Origin: Opitutales bacterium UBA2995
GTDB lineage: Bacteria; Verrucomicrobiota; Verrucomicrobiia; Opitutales; UBA2995
DNA length: 64,000 bases
Assembly: GCA_002346535.1 (NCBI GenBank)
Contig: DDZZ01000010.1
Location: 13,583-77,582, forward strand
Direction: 5' to 3'
A program made the position numbers and the translations under genes. This document shows, in pieces, positions 26,603 through 36,155 of this stretch. Below the pieces are notes generated by a model, which was not told the origin of the DNA, did not search any database, and saw only the letters and a list, made by a program, of their open reading frames with translations. How positions within the stretch are numbered: position 1 is the stretch's first letter; each line of letters opens with the position of its first letter.

Positions 26603-27823
26603 TAGTTCCTTATCACCTTACCTCAAAGCCCTTTTCCGGTCCAGAGTATGTAGCTGATTTCGTTAGGCTCTTCACGCACTACTGAGTTACACCAAAGCAC
26701 TTTCAATTTCTCGTCCAATTTCGTCCGAATAATATCAAGGTATTAACAACACCGTATTTCTGAAACCAGTATTTCGGCTCTAGCAGCCCGCAATTGACGC
26801 GAATGGTTATGATCGGCACAATGCAGGCATTTTGGATCGTGATAGGTTTATACGGGCCAATCCCCAGGAAAGGTGTCGGAAGGATACATGGATGGTTGAT
26901 GGAAGGATGACTAGGAAAACTCGACCCATGCTGGATGGACACTGACCCTTTGTCAAAACCAGTATCAATAATTGAAAGCCTCGGTAAGTACTGGATCGGT
27001 GATTCAGCTACCGTCTCAGAATAAGGAAAGTGCCTGGGCACTTTCGAGAACCAACCAGCCGAAGGTTAAAATACCTGCCGCCATAGATAATCGCTTCCGG
27101 ATGAATTTGCGCCTTATTCGGCGTTCGTATTTATCGAGATTTGCGTGTTTGAACCTGGTGGCTTCGAGGAAACCAATAAACTGGGGATTGGCCAGCCGGG
27201 ATTCAAGGCCAGTTTTAGTAAAGCGCACACGTTTTTTTCCTTTATACCTCAGGAAAATGGGTTTTAAGAGAATGTGTAGAAGTCTTTTCAAACGTGACGA
27301 ATGCAGGTGTTGGGTATGCTTCAATTTATTAAGCCATTTTAGGGTCTTTCGCAAAGTCTTTATGGAAAATTTATTCACATTTGGAGGATACCCTGAGGGC
27401 TTCTTAAGGGCTTTTCATCAATTACACCGGATTCTCATTTAATCGATTCTTTCTAACTTGGTTTTTACACTCTAAGGCTTCATTTGCTTTTAGGAAAAGC
27501 TACATATGAATTTCTGTGTTATCGGCGCTGGGCTTGGGGAAGGAATAACCTTGAATGAATTGATGGCCGGAAAGGCAGTAGTAAGGAGGTGGTTGCCACG
27601 AACGTGTTTCACAAACTCTGCCAAAAGATGCAAGTCGATGCCCCCTTCCTGGGTCAATTTACAATGTTCTTTATGAGCAATTGCCTTCCAAAAAATCTCT
27701 TGAATCTTTAATGATTCGCAATTTGAAAGCAGAAAAATTCTCTAAGGTAGAATCGGTTTGAAAAAGATTGCTTCGAGAGTCCGTCCTTACAAATTCACTC
27801 GGTAATTGAGGAGTCGAATAGGG
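26603..27823. other. Long gene-poor region with broken reading frames
   Basis: About 1.2 kb without a recognised intact gene, apart from one minus-strand frame listed separately (27016-27378). A plus-strand run near 26800-26945 (NAGILDRDRFIRANPQERCR and on) and a minus-strand run near 27500-27660 (LTQEGGIDLHLLAEFVKHVR, then GNHLLTTAFPAI) look like scraps of coding sequence. None is recognised. The SET-domain gene begins right after. Confidence 0.4.
27016..27378 (-). CDS. Hypothetical basic protein, 120 residues
   Basis: The frame starts with GTG 27378 and is highly basic: FSIKTLRKTLKWLNKLKHTQ, then RLKRLLHILLKPIFLRYKGK and RFTKTGLESRLANPQFIGFL. A C-terminal hydrophobic stretch (MAAGILTFGWLVLESA) could be a membrane anchor. 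No good ribosome site is visible, and the opposite strand is open too, so it may be chance. No function can be assigned. Confidence 0.35.
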   Translation of the reverse strand: MNKFSIKTLRKTLKWLNKLKHTQHLHSSRLKRLLHILLKPIFLRYKGKKRVRFTKTGLESRLANPQFIGFLEATRFKHANLDKYERRIRRKFIRKRLSMAAGILTFGWLVLESAQALSLF

Positions 27824-28369
27824 ATGGCTAAAAACAAAACTAAGAAAAACAAATGGGTTTTTGTTAAGGATTCGGGGATTCATGGAAAAGGTGTTTTTGC
27901 GAAACGAAATATACCCAAAGAAAAACGGATCATGGAATACGTTGGCGAGCGTATTTCTAAAAAGGAATCCCAAAGGAGGGGGACCAAGCAGATGGAAGAA
28001 GCGGCCAAGAATAGAAAAGTGGGCGCTGTTTACATTTTCGATCTGAACAAGAAGTGGGACATCGATGGGAACGTCCCCGAAAATATAGCTCGGTTTGCCA
28101 ACCACAGTTGCAACGAAAACTGCGATGCTTTTAACATAGATAACCGGATTTTTTATTATACCTCCAAAAAGATAAAAAAGGGCCAAGAAATTTTAATCGA
28201 TTATGGTTATGACCTGGAGCATTTCTTGGATCATACTTGCAAGTGTGGCTCCGACAATTGTGTTGGCTTTATTGTGGCCAAGGACGACCGTTCAAAACTC
28301 AAAAAAATGAGAAGTCGCAAAAAGTCCAAATCACTTCTCAAAAAAAGCAAAAAGAGGCAAGTGGCTTAA
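27824..28369 (+). CDS. SET-domain protein lysine methyltransferase-like
   Basis: A 181-residue protein that is almost entirely one SET domain plus a basic tail. Landmarks are GIHGKGVFAKRNIPKEKRIM (about 19-38), then YVGERIS, the SAM/catalytic motif RFANHSCNENC (about 88-98), the closing ILIDYGYDL, and a post-SET Cys cluster CKCGSDNC. The tail (KKMRSRKKSKSLLKKSKKRQ) is Lys/Arg-rich and may bind nucleic acid. Known SET proteins methylate lysine side chains; bacterial targets are mostly unknown. ATG 27824 is chosen over TTG 27806 because GAGGAG lies about 10 bases upstream. dtd and mpg follow in the same direction. Confidence 0.85.
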   Translation: MAKNKTKKNKWVFVKDSGIHGKGVFAKRNIPKEKRIMEYVGERISKKESQRRGTKQMEEAAKNRKVGAVYIFDLNKKWDIDGNVPENIARFANHSCNENCDAFNIDNRIFYYTSKKIKKGQEILIDYGYDLEHFLDHTCKCGSDNCVGFIVAKDDRSKLKKMRSRKKSKSLLKKSKKRQVA

Positions 28370-28411
28370 GGGCTGTGGCAAAATTATGTATGGGAAAGTA
28401 TCACATTAGTC

Positions 28412-28867
28412 ATGCGTGTGGTCGTTAAGCGTGTCAGTAAGGCAGAAGTTTTTGTTGAAGGAGCGAGTGCCGGATCCATTGGGAAAGGGCTGGTAATATT
28501 ACTCGGTGTGGATCGTGAGGATAATGAAGAAGACCTCCACTGGATGTCTAAGAAAATTCCGCAGTTGCGTGTATTTGAGGACACAGAGGGAAAAATGAAT
28601 CTCAATATCCGTGATGTGAAGGGTGAACTGGCAGTGATCAGCCAGTTCACCCTTTTTGGAAATGTGCGCAAAGGAACGCGGCCTTCATTTAATAAGTCCG
28701 CAAATCCGGAAAAGGCCATACCGTTTTATGAGGCTTTTGTTAAGGCAATGGAAGTTGAATTGGGAAAACCCGTGGTCACTGGCCAGTTTGGGGCGATGAT
28801 GGCTGTGGACTTGGTGAGCGATGGTCCGGTTACCTTAGTTATTGACAGTAAGAATAAGCGCTTTTGA
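28412..28867 (+). CDS. dtd: D-aminoacyl-tRNA deacylase
   Basis: A 151-residue enzyme that hydrolyses D-aminoacyl-tRNA and mischarged glycyl-tRNA-Ala in the cytosol, protecting translation. The start MRVVVKRVSKAEVFVEG is typical of the family. The two signature motifs are present: SQFTLFGNVRKGTRPSF (about 77-93, the catalytic SQFTL) and DGPVTLVIDS near the C-terminus (the GPVT cross-subunit motif). The length matches the family norm. It lies 42 bases after the SET gene and 15 before mpg, consistent with one transcript. Confidence 0.95.
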   Translation: MRVVVKRVSKAEVFVEGASAGSIGKGLVILLGVDREDNEEDLHWMSKKIPQLRVFEDTEGKMNLNIRDVKGELAVISQFTLFGNVRKGTRPSFNKSANPEKAIPFYEAFVKAMEVELGKPVVTGQFGAMMAVDLVSDGPVTLVIDSKNKRF

Positions 28868-28882
28868 GAAAACCGAAAATTC

Positions 28883-29440
28883 ATGCCTCAAGGAAAGCTG
28901 CTTAAACGTGATTTTTTCGAAAGATCCGTTCTGGAAATCTGTCCTGAATTGTTAGGCCATTTTTTGGTTGTTCGTGTCGATGGAAACTTGCGTAAACTGG
29001 AAATAAGAGAGATTGAAGCCTACGATGGTCCGTCTGACAAAGCCTGCCATGCTGCCAAAGGTAGGACACCAAGGACGGAGGTGTTGTTTGGTCCAGCTGC
29101 TTGTTGGTATGTCTATTTGTGTTACGGCGTCCATTGGTTGCTCAATGTTGTATCGGGTCCGATTGATTATCCGGCTGCCATTCTCATTCGCGGAGTAGGG
29201 GAGCATGGCGGTCCTGGCATTCTCACCCGTGAGCTCAAAATTGATAACCGATTCAATACGCTAAAATCCTCCCGTGAAACCGGCCTGTGGATGGAAAAAA
29301 ACCCCAATCGCTTGTCCGACTATCCATTTGCGACGACACCAAGGATTGGTGTTGATTACGCAGACGAATGGGCGGAAAAACCTTACCGGTTCATATCGAT
29401 TCGCTCCCGATGGAATGAGAATGGATGCTTACAAATGTAG
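28883..29440 (+). CDS. mpg: DNA-3-methyladenine glycosylase (AAG/MPG family)
   Basis: A 185-residue base-excision repair enzyme removing alkylated purines. Family landmarks in order are LLGHFLVVRVDGN, EIREIEAYDGPSDKACHAAK (catalytic Glu and YDGP-D-ACHA loop, about 33-52), GRTPRTEVLFGPAACWYVYL, YGVHWLLNVV, AAILIRGVGEH, GPGILTRELKI and TPRIGVDYA. The C-terminus ends WRF-less after RFISIRSRWNENG, slightly short but within family range. It lies 15 bases downstream of dtd. Confidence 0.93.
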   Translation: MPQGKLLKRDFFERSVLEICPELLGHFLVVRVDGNLRKLEIREIEAYDGPSDKACHAAKGRTPRTEVLFGPAACWYVYLCYGVHWLLNVVSGPIDYPAAILIRGVGEHGGPGILTRELKIDNRFNTLKSSRETGLWMEKNPNRLSDYPFATTPRIGVDYADEWAEKPYRFISIRSRWNENGCLQM

Positions 29441-29834
29441 ATATGATTTTGACCTACCTAAAAAGAACCAAAGTAGTGTCTGAGGTATGCAACTAGGCTC
29501 AAGATATAGGGTAAGGCGCGCCTACTTAATTTGAGATGTAGGGATTGTTTGCCTCATGGCACCTCTTTTTCAATCCCCTTGCGGCGATTGCTATAAACGA
29601 TCAGATTATCAGAATGGCTATGAAAATAACTAATAGTAACAAAAGGCTTAACCTTTATGGCCTTTGCCTTGGTAATTTGCCTGATTGATGTGGTTTAGTA
29701 TTAGGAATGGGATCCTATATAAAAGCCAGCTTCTTGAGGAGACAACTGACTAATTTTAAGGGTATTCATGGTTAAGTTTTGTAAAGTTTAACCCTTGAAA
29801 CATGGGTCTGGTTTCAGATCAGGTAAAGTTTGGA
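29441..29834. other. Intergenic region, nothing recognised
   Basis: 394 bases between the convergent mpg and alr genes. An imperfect AT-rich dyad (GTTAAGTTTTG...AAAGTTTAAC) lies near 29772-29794, but there is no clear terminator stem with a T-run. No gene or RNA is seen. Confidence 0.4.
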
Positions 29835-30986
29835 TCATTCTCGATAGGTTTTGTAAACCCTTGTTACGCGGCTTGAAATTGAGCAAAAACATTCCCAGGG
29901 AATGGAATTGGCCCAATCGCAGAACTCAGCAATTGTGATATCATCTCCCCCTTGGTGACCGATAAATGTCGCTAGATCGCCTTCTTTGGACAGCGTTTCG
30001 AGATCCGTCACATCTACGATCAGCTGGTCCATGGTGACTCGTCCCAAGACCTGGCAACGTTTTCCTGAAATCAATACCTGGCCGCGGTTGGTAAATTCCA
30101 TGGGAATTCCATCTGCGTAGCCTGCTGAAAGGACAGCAATGACCGAAGGTCTAGTAAGAGTGGTCAATCGTCCGTAACTGATCGGGCATCCTTCAGGCAG
30201 GGATTTTACCAGGGCAATTTTGCTATGAAATGAAAGGACCGGTTCGGTTTTTATTTTGGCAAACAGTGAATCCGGATATGGTGGCGCGCCGAACTGAAGT
30301 AGCCCGATCCTGACCGCGGTGAAAGGGTTGGATTTATCAAAACTTTTCAGACTTGCGCTATTGTCCGCATGAATCATGCACTTCGATAAATCGAAGCGTT
30401 TACCTATTGCATACAGTGCATTGATAAAGCGGTTACGCTGCATTTCTGTGAATTCAGGATCGGATGGAGCGCTGCTAAAATGCGTATATACCCCACTCAA
30501 TTCCAATGAACTTGCTTTTTCCAACGCATCCAGTACGGAATCTACAGATTCGTGCCAGACTCCCAGTCGACCCATTCCAGTATCAATTTTTAAATGAACA
30601 CTTAGATTTTTATTTCTTTCCAGTGCTTTTTGGTTGTATCGTTCAATTTCCCTGATCGTTGAGACGGTTGGGATCAGATTGTGGTGGAATAGGTAGGGGT
30701 CTTCTTCAGGCAATAACGCCGACAAAACCAGAATGGGCCAACCCGATCCTATCTCTCGCAGTGATTCACCCTCTTGCACATTGGCCACGGCAAACATGTC
30801 GACCCCGGAATGCATAAGCCGGGTGGCTGTCTGGGCAATGCCATGTCCATAAGCGTCCGCCTTAACCACCGCTACATAATGAATGTTCCGCGGCAAAGCC
30901 GCCCGAATCTTGAACAAATTTCGTTCCAAAGCTGCCAGATCAATTTCAGCCCAGGAACGGTTACTATCTTGAGAAAAGCCTGCCAT
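29835..30986 (-). CDS. alr: Alanine racemase
   Basis: A 383-residue PLP enzyme making D-alanine for peptidoglycan. The N-terminal barrel starts RSWAEIDLAALERNL and carries the PLP lysine in VVKADAYGHG (Lys 42). Further landmarks are HLKIDTGMGRLGV, THFSSAP, the ISYGRLT region with the catalytic Tyr, AVLSAGYADGIP, and VLGRVTMDQLIVDVTD. The length is standard. It begins 3 bases after the stop of the tsaB-like gene, so the two are co-transcribed. Confidence 0.95.
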   Translation of the reverse strand: MAGFSQDSNRSWAEIDLAALERNLFKIRAALPRNIHYVAVVKADAYGHGIAQTATRLMHSGVDMFAVANVQEGESLREIGSGWPILVLSALLPEEDPYLFHHNLIPTVSTIREIERYNQKALERNKNLSVHLKIDTGMGRLGVWHESVDSVLDALEKASSLELSGVYTHFSSAPSDPEFTEMQRNRFINALYAIGKRFDLSKCMIHADNSASLKSFDKSNPFTAVRIGLLQFGAPPYPDSLFAKIKTEPVLSFHSKIALVKSLPEGCPISYGRLTTLTRPSVIAVLSAGYADGIPMEFTNRGQVLISGKRCQVLGRVTMDQLIVDVTDLETLSKEGDLATFIGHQGGDDITIAEFCDWANSIPWECFCSISSRVTRVYKTYRE

Positions 30987-30989
30987 ATT

Positions 30990-31652
30990 TTATCGGTGTC
31001 TCTGAGGTACCCACTTTTTGTATTCGGTGATTGCGGTTTGAAATACTCCTGCTTTTTGAACTGCTCGAAATCGGGAAATAAAAGCTTCAGAATCGCCGAG
31101 CCCAACAAGATCGTATTCCAGCGCCTCGGCTTCCGGAGGCGGACCCGGCGAATAAAGGCGTTGTCTGAGAAACCAGCGTGTTGCTGGCCAATTGTTGAGT
31201 GATCTTTTTTCAACAACTTCGATGGGTGGAATTGTCGAATCATTATCGATTCGAATCCCGTTCCAGCAGTCTTTTCTCAAATCCGAAAAAAGGGCGTAAG
31301 GATTCTGATTGGTTTCCCTTGCTTCAACCATCAACATGGCTGCTTCTAAGCTTTTGTAAGCAAAACAGGGTTTTGAATCATTCTGCAAACTATTCCAGGT
31401 GCGAATAGCCATGGCGTTGATTCGTATTCCTAGTGTGGAGCCCGGTCCCTCACAATAGCCGAACCCGGCTAAGGAAGAAAGGGTCAGATCGGCTTCCTGA
31501 AGGACGCTTTTTACCGCGGCAAATAGCGCGGAGGCTACTTCTCCTTCGGGTCTTGCAAAAGCTAGCCACCCATTTGAACCCAAAATGCCGGCTTGCACGC
31601 CTAGTGTACTGCAGTCCGTTATTAGGAGTGGTCGAGGGACTTGAATTTCCAT
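30990..31652 (-). CDS. tsaB: TsaB-like t6A biosynthesis protein
   Basis: A 220-residue ASKHA-fold protein, divergent but recognisable. PLLITDCSTLGVQAGIL is the N-terminal phosphate-loop strand. GFGYCEGPGSTLGIRINAMA matches the TsaB signature (usually GPGSFTGLRIG). TsaB partners TsaD and TsaE in making threonylcarbamoyladenosine in tRNA. The lineage commonly links it with alr, as here. ATG 31652 is chosen; the frame is open to a TTG at 31685 that would add 11 residues. Catalytic activity is not expected, since TsaB is a scaffold. Confidence 0.75.
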   Translation of the reverse strand: MEIQVPRPLLITDCSTLGVQAGILGSNGWLAFARPEGEVASALFAAVKSVLQEADLTLSSLAGFGYCEGPGSTLGIRINAMAIRTWNSLQNDSKPCFAYKSLEAAMLMVEARETNQNPYALFSDLRKDCWNGIRIDNDSTIPPIEVVEKRSLNNWPATRWFLRQRLYSPGPPPEAEALEYDLVGLGDSEAFISRFRAVQKAGVFQTAITEYKKWVPQRHR

Positions 31653-31809
31653 GCCGAAAACTTCAGGAAAGGCATCCTTTCTCAAGGAATCAATGCCAAT
31701 TGCGAGTGAATTTTTAGAGTTTGACCCTTACCTATTTAGGCATTGACCCGGTCATAGGTGAAATAATCATTAATCGCTTTTTTATCTTTATCTAACGAGA
31801 AGTTTTATC

Positions 31810-33141
31810 GTGAGCATACAAGTCGAAGACCTAAGCGAGTCCCGGAAAAAATTAACCGTCTTAATCGAGGCAGCAGAAATAACCGAAGAAGAGAAGAAAC
31901 TGGTTGGAGAGTTTTCGAAGCAAGCGCGGATTCCTGGGTTCCGCCCCGGAAAGGCACCGGCTTCAATGATCATGAACAAGTACGGCAAGGATGTTGCCGA
32001 GGAATTGAAGCGAAAAGTGGTCGCCACGGCCTATGATAAAATCAATAAAGACGATTCTATTCAGGTGTATACCATTGTCGATTTTCATGAAGGGGAAATC
32101 GAAGCGGGAAAGGATGCCACGATTGAATTCACCGTCGATCTGGATCCCACCATTGATTTGCCCGATTACAAAGGCATTGCCGTGACAGTTCCCAAAATTG
32201 AGGTAACTGACCAAGAAGTGAATGAAACTGTTTATACCTTGCGTTCTCAACGAGCCGATTTTGTTGAAAAGGAAAGTGAGGCTTCAGCGTCAGATTACGT
32301 GCAACTTGGTTATGAAGGTTTTTTGGCCGGTAAGCCGCTTTCCGAAACCATCACTGACCAGCCTGTTTTCAGTAAACAAAACTCCACCTGGGAGGAAGCC
32401 GGTACTGAGCGAGCAGATTTTCCTGGTTTGGCCAAGGAACTGGTTGGCTTAAAAAAGGGAGATGAAAAAGAGATCACCTTAAATTTCCCAGACGATTTTC
32501 GCGTCGAGGGCCTGCAAGGTAAATCGGTTCAATACAAAGTCAACATCACGGAGGTGCGGGAGAAAAAGCTGCCAGAAATGGATGAGGAATTTCTCAAGAG
32601 CATGAGTGTTGAATCGGAGAAGGAACTGAAAGAGAATGTTCTGAATGATCTGACGAATCGCAAGGAGCAGGAGTCGAATCAAATCAAGCGCGAACAGATT
32701 ATGAATTTCCTGGCTGAAAAGTCCACATTCGCGATACCGCAGTCGGCTGTCGACGGCGAATCAACTCGAATTTTACAAGGAATGCTTCAGCAGCAGGCAC
32801 AATCCCAGGAAGCCCTTGAAAATCCTGAAATTACCCAGCTTGAAATGCAGGATAGGGCCAAGGAAGAGGCTGAGAAACGGGTTCAAATTAACCTCATTCT
32901 CAATAAAATTGCGGAATTGGAGGAAATTAAACCCGAGGACCAGGATTTCCAGGCTATGATTTATCAGGAAGCCATGTATACCCAGCAAAAACCCGAACAA
33001 ATTGCTAAAGATTTAAGAAAAGATCAGGGGCGATTGCGCTCGATGCATGAATCCATATTAATCAACAAGACTCTTGATTTCCTGACGGAACAATCTACCG
33101 TCTCCGGAAATTTAGAAACACCTGAAAAGGAGAAAAAATAA
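31810..33141 (+). CDS. tig: Trigger factor
   Basis: A 443-residue ribosome-bound chaperone. The N-terminal domain includes the ribosome-docking motif GFRPGKAP (about 47-54). The FKBP-like prolyl isomerase domain spans about 150-245 (SDYVQLGYEGFLAGKPL). The C-terminal arms are helical and charged (about 250-430), and the protein ends with a Lys/Glu-rich tail. It starts at GTG 31810. It heads the conserved tig-clpP-clpX block; clpP starts on the base after its stop. Confidence 0.93.
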   Translation: MSIQVEDLSESRKKLTVLIEAAEITEEEKKLVGEFSKQARIPGFRPGKAPASMIMNKYGKDVAEELKRKVVATAYDKINKDDSIQVYTIVDFHEGEIEAGKDATIEFTVDLDPTIDLPDYKGIAVTVPKIEVTDQEVNETVYTLRSQRADFVEKESEASASDYVQLGYEGFLAGKPLSETITDQPVFSKQNSTWEEAGTERADFPGLAKELVGLKKGDEKEITLNFPDDFRVEGLQGKSVQYKVNITEVREKKLPEMDEEFLKSMSVESEKELKENVLNDLTNRKEQESNQIKREQIMNFLAEKSTFAIPQSAVDGESTRILQGMLQQQAQSQEALENPEITQLEMQDRAKEEAEKRVQINLILNKIAELEEIKPEDQDFQAMIYQEAMYTQQKPEQIAKDLRKDQGRLRSMHESILINKTLDFLTEQSTVSGNLETPEKEKK

Positions 33142-33747
33142 GTGAGCTTTTACGTCCCCAACGTTATTGAAAACACCGGCCGTGGCGAGCGGAGCATGGA
33201 TATTTACAGTCGGCTTTTGAAAGACCGTATTGTATTTATCGGTACTCCAATTGATGACACGATCGCTAATCTAGTTATCGCCCAATTGCTCTTCCTAGAA
33301 ATGGAAGACCCGAAGAAGGATATTAATTTGTACATTAATTCCCCTGGAGGGGTGGTCACCGGCGGAATGGCAATTTACGACACGGTCAACCTACTCAGCT
33401 GCGATGTCGTAACTTACTGTGTCGGCATGGCCGCAAGTATGGCTACCGTGCTTTTGGCTTCGGGAACTCCGGGTAAACGGTATGCGTTGCCCAACAGTCG
33501 GGTGATGATTCACCAACCGACAGGCGGTGCCGGTGGACAGACTTCAGACATTTCAATCGCCGCCAAAGAAATTATCCGGTGGAAAAAGACTTTAAACTGC
33601 GTAATCGCCAAACACACAGGAAAGACAGAGAGCCAAATCGAAAAGGACTCCGACCGCGATTATTACATGACTGCTGAGGAAGCTAAGGAATATGGCATCG
33701 TCGACAATGTCATAGAAGCACGGAGCGAAGTCGAAAGAGCATCCTGA
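33142..33747 (+). CDS. clpP: ATP-dependent Clp protease proteolytic subunit
   Basis: A 201-residue serine peptidase that forms the 14-mer chamber served by ClpX. The catalytic triad is visible: Ser 99 in VGMAASMA, His 124 in MIHQP, and Asp 173 in DRDYYM. YINSPGG (64-70) is the substrate-binding strand. The N-terminus VPNVIENTGRGERSMDIYSR is typical and lacks a long propeptide. GTG 33142 immediately follows the tig stop, so translation is likely coupled. Confidence 0.95.
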   Translation: MSFYVPNVIENTGRGERSMDIYSRLLKDRIVFIGTPIDDTIANLVIAQLLFLEMEDPKKDINLYINSPGGVVTGGMAIYDTVNLLSCDVVTYCVGMAASMATVLLASGTPGKRYALPNSRVMIHQPTGGAGGQTSDISIAAKEIIRWKKTLNCVIAKHTGKTESQIEKDSDRDYYMTAEEAKEYGIVDNVIEARSEVERAS

Positions 33748-33753
33748 TCACCC

Positions 33754-35082
33754 ATGGCCAAATCCACCAAACTTACATTCTGTTCTTTTTGCGGTAAGTC
33801 GCAGAATGAGGTTAGCAAGATGATTGCGGGGCCTGGAGGTGTGTACATTTGCAATTCCTGTGTGAATGTTTGTAAGACGGTCATCGACCGGGAGGTAAAG
33901 GCTTCTCAACCACAGGATTCGGCTCCCTTCAAACTGCTCAAGCCCAACCAGATTTGTTCTGAGCTAAACCAATATGTGATTGGTCAGGATCACGCCAAGA
34001 AGGTTTTGTCCGTAGCGGTTTACAACCACTACAAGCGGTTGATTCACCGTAATGAGGCTCACGACCGCAAGATCGATGAATCGCTTATCGATGTCGAAAT
34101 CGAAAAAAGCAATATTTTGATGATTGGGCCAACGGGCAGCGGAAAGACTTACCTGGCCCGCAAGCTTGCCAAGTTATTGGATGTTCCCTTTGCCATCGCC
34201 GACGCAACTACCCTAACCGAGGCTGGTTATGTAGGTGAGGATGTGGAAAATATCGTTCTCCGGCTCCTGCAATCGGCAAACTACGATGTAAAGAAAGCCG
34301 AATGCGGAATCATTTATGTGGATGAAATTGACAAAATTGGTCGCAAAACCGACAATGTTTCGATCACACGTGACGTATCCGGTGAAGGAGTACAACAGGC
34401 CTTATTGAAAATTTTGGAAGGCACGATTTGCAATGTGCCACCCCAGGGAGGCCGTAAACACCCCAACCAGGAATATGTTCAGGTAAACACTGAAAACATC
34501 CTGTTCATTTGCGGAGGGGCTTACGTTGGACTTGAAGAGATTATCAACAAGCGAATTGGTCAACGTTTCCTAGGCTACAACCAGGCACAAATTGAAGAGG
34601 AAAAAGACAAATCTGCCAGCATGGTAGCCAAATTGGAGCCTGAGGACCTCGTTAAATTTGGCATGATTCCCGAATTTATCGGAAGGTTGCCAATCACGAC
34701 TGTCTTGGAAGAGCTTTCAGTAGAGGATTTGGAAAAAATTCTCCAAGTGACTAAAAATTCCCTAGTGAAGCAGTATGAGAAACTGTTTGCCCTTGATGGG
34801 GTTAATTTAAGTTTTCGCCCAGAGGCTGTAAAAGCGATTGCCGGGCAAGCGAAAAAACTGAAAACCGGTGCACGTGCGCTCAGGTCCATTATGGAAAAGA
34901 TCATGCTCGATCTTATGTATGATCTTCCCCATTACGACGATGTTGATGAAGTCGTCATTACCCAGGGTGTGGTTGACGGAAAACGAAAGCCACAAATCAA
35001 ACGGATGGTAAAACCCGCAAAAAAAGAACATCCGGCTGTGACACCAACCAAATCGAACTGTGAGCCCAAGGACGCGGCTTAG
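33754..35082 (+). CDS. clpX: ATP-dependent Clp protease ATP-binding subunit
   Basis: A 442-residue AAA+ unfoldase that feeds ClpP. An N-terminal C4 zinc finger uses Cys 10, 13, 33 and 36. Walker A is GPTGSGKT (125-132), Walker B is IIYVDEIDKI, and the ClpP-binding IGF-like loop lies near KRIGQRFLGY (RFLGY in place of the usual IGFG). The arginine finger and sensor region include TGARALRSIMEKIMLDLMYD. It starts 6 bases after clpP. Its last 4 bases overlap the convergent M42 peptidase gene. Confidence 0.95.
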   Translation: MAKSTKLTFCSFCGKSQNEVSKMIAGPGGVYICNSCVNVCKTVIDREVKASQPQDSAPFKLLKPNQICSELNQYVIGQDHAKKVLSVAVYNHYKRLIHRNEAHDRKIDESLIDVEIEKSNILMIGPTGSGKTYLARKLAKLLDVPFAIADATTLTEAGYVGEDVENIVLRLLQSANYDVKKAECGIIYVDEIDKIGRKTDNVSITRDVSGEGVQQALLKILEGTICNVPPQGGRKHPNQEYVQVNTENILFICGGAYVGLEEIINKRIGQRFLGYNQAQIEEEKDKSASMVAKLEPEDLVKFGMIPEFIGRLPITTVLEELSVEDLEKILQVTKNSLVKQYEKLFALDGVNLSFRPEAVKAIAGQAKKLKTGARALRSIMEKIMLDLMYDLPHYDDVDEVVITQGVVDGKRKPQIKRMVKPAKKEHPAVTPTKSNCEPKDAA

Positions 35083-36155
35083 AGGATTGCCCGATCGCCA
35101 GTATTGAGCGTCTCTATATAAGCTACCAGTAACTGGATACAGGCTTCAACGTCCTTAAGGTCCGCCATTTCACTTGGTGTATGCATATAGCGTAAAGCCA
35201 GGCCGATGTTTCCGGTAGCAACGCCTGGTCCTGCCACTTGAATGGCCCGTGAATCGTTGGAAATAATTCCTCTTTCGGCTTCCAGTTGATAGGGAATAGT
35301 TTCCGCTTCAGCTACCGCGATGAGTCCCTCGGCGACTACCGGATTGATTTGAGCTCCTCGCGTAATAATTACTCCGTCTCCCATTTTAAAGGCGCCAAAC
35401 CGTTTATTATCTGCATCTGGAAAATCGGTTGCGTGGCCTACGTCGATAGCTATGCCATAATCAGGCGATGCAGCATAAGTGGATGTCATCGCACCTCTCA
35501 CACCAATTTCTTCCTGAGAGGTTCCAACAGCAATCACTTTTGCTGCCAAATCCTTGACCTTGGAAAGCCTTATCAATGTTTCGCCAGCGATATAGGCTCC
35601 AGTCTTATTGTCAAACGCACGAGCTGTTCCGATGGATCCATTTAACAATTCAAATTCGTGGTCATAGGTGCCTGAATCACCAACACGTACCATCGATTCT
35701 GCTTCATCTTTGGAGGAGACCCCAAGATCGATCCACATGTTGTAAATCTTTGGGACTTTTTCGCGCTCATTGGTATCCATTTGATGAATCGCTCGTTTTC
35801 CGGTTACACCGGTTACCACTCCATCCTTAGTTTTGATGCGAACGCGCCTTCCGGGAATCATCATACGGTCATGCCCACCAATAGGATCAAAGAAAAGGTA
35901 CCCCCGATCATCGATGTATTTTATTATAAATCCGAGCTCGTCCAAATGCCCGGTCAATAAAATTGAGGGATCACCGTCTGGATTGAGGGTGGCAATGCGA
36001 TTCCCCAAGACGTCTTTTTCATAAATATCTGCCTTGGGTTCTACAAACGTGTCAAAGACAGCTTGGGCTTCGGCTTCCTGTCCCGATGGTGACCGACTGG
36101 CCAAAAGCTGATTTAAAAAGTCAGGTACCTGGTATTCCTTTTTGGGCATGGGCAT
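35079..36155 (-). CDS. M42 family metallo-aminopeptidase
   Basis: A 358-residue cytosolic dinuclear zinc peptidase of the glutamyl aminopeptidase/FrvX family. Metal ligands are expected in LLTGHLDELGFII (His near 71), the RAFDNKTGAYIAGETL region (Asp) and SQEEIGVRGA (catalytic Glu pair). GIAIDVGHATDFP and HTPSEMADLKDVEAC supply the remaining Asp and His ligands. Family members remove N-terminal residues from small peptides, fitting the adjacent Clp protease. It converges with clpX and overlaps it by 4 bases. Confidence 0.88.
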   Translation of the reverse strand: MPMPKKEYQVPDFLNQLLASRSPSGQEAEAQAVFDTFVEPKADIYEKDVLGNRIATLNPDGDPSILLTGHLDELGFIIKYIDDRGYLFFDPIGGHDRMMIPGRRVRIKTKDGVVTGVTGKRAIHQMDTNEREKVPKIYNMWIDLGVSSKDEAESMVRVGDSGTYDHEFELLNGSIGTARAFDNKTGAYIAGETLIRLSKVKDLAAKVIAVGTSQEEIGVRGAMTSTYAASPDYGIAIDVGHATDFPDADNKRFGAFKMGDGVIITRGAQINPVVAEGLIAVAEAETIPYQLEAERGIISNDSRAIQVAGPGVATGNIGLALRYMHTPSEMADLKDVEACIQLLVAYIETLNTGDRAIL

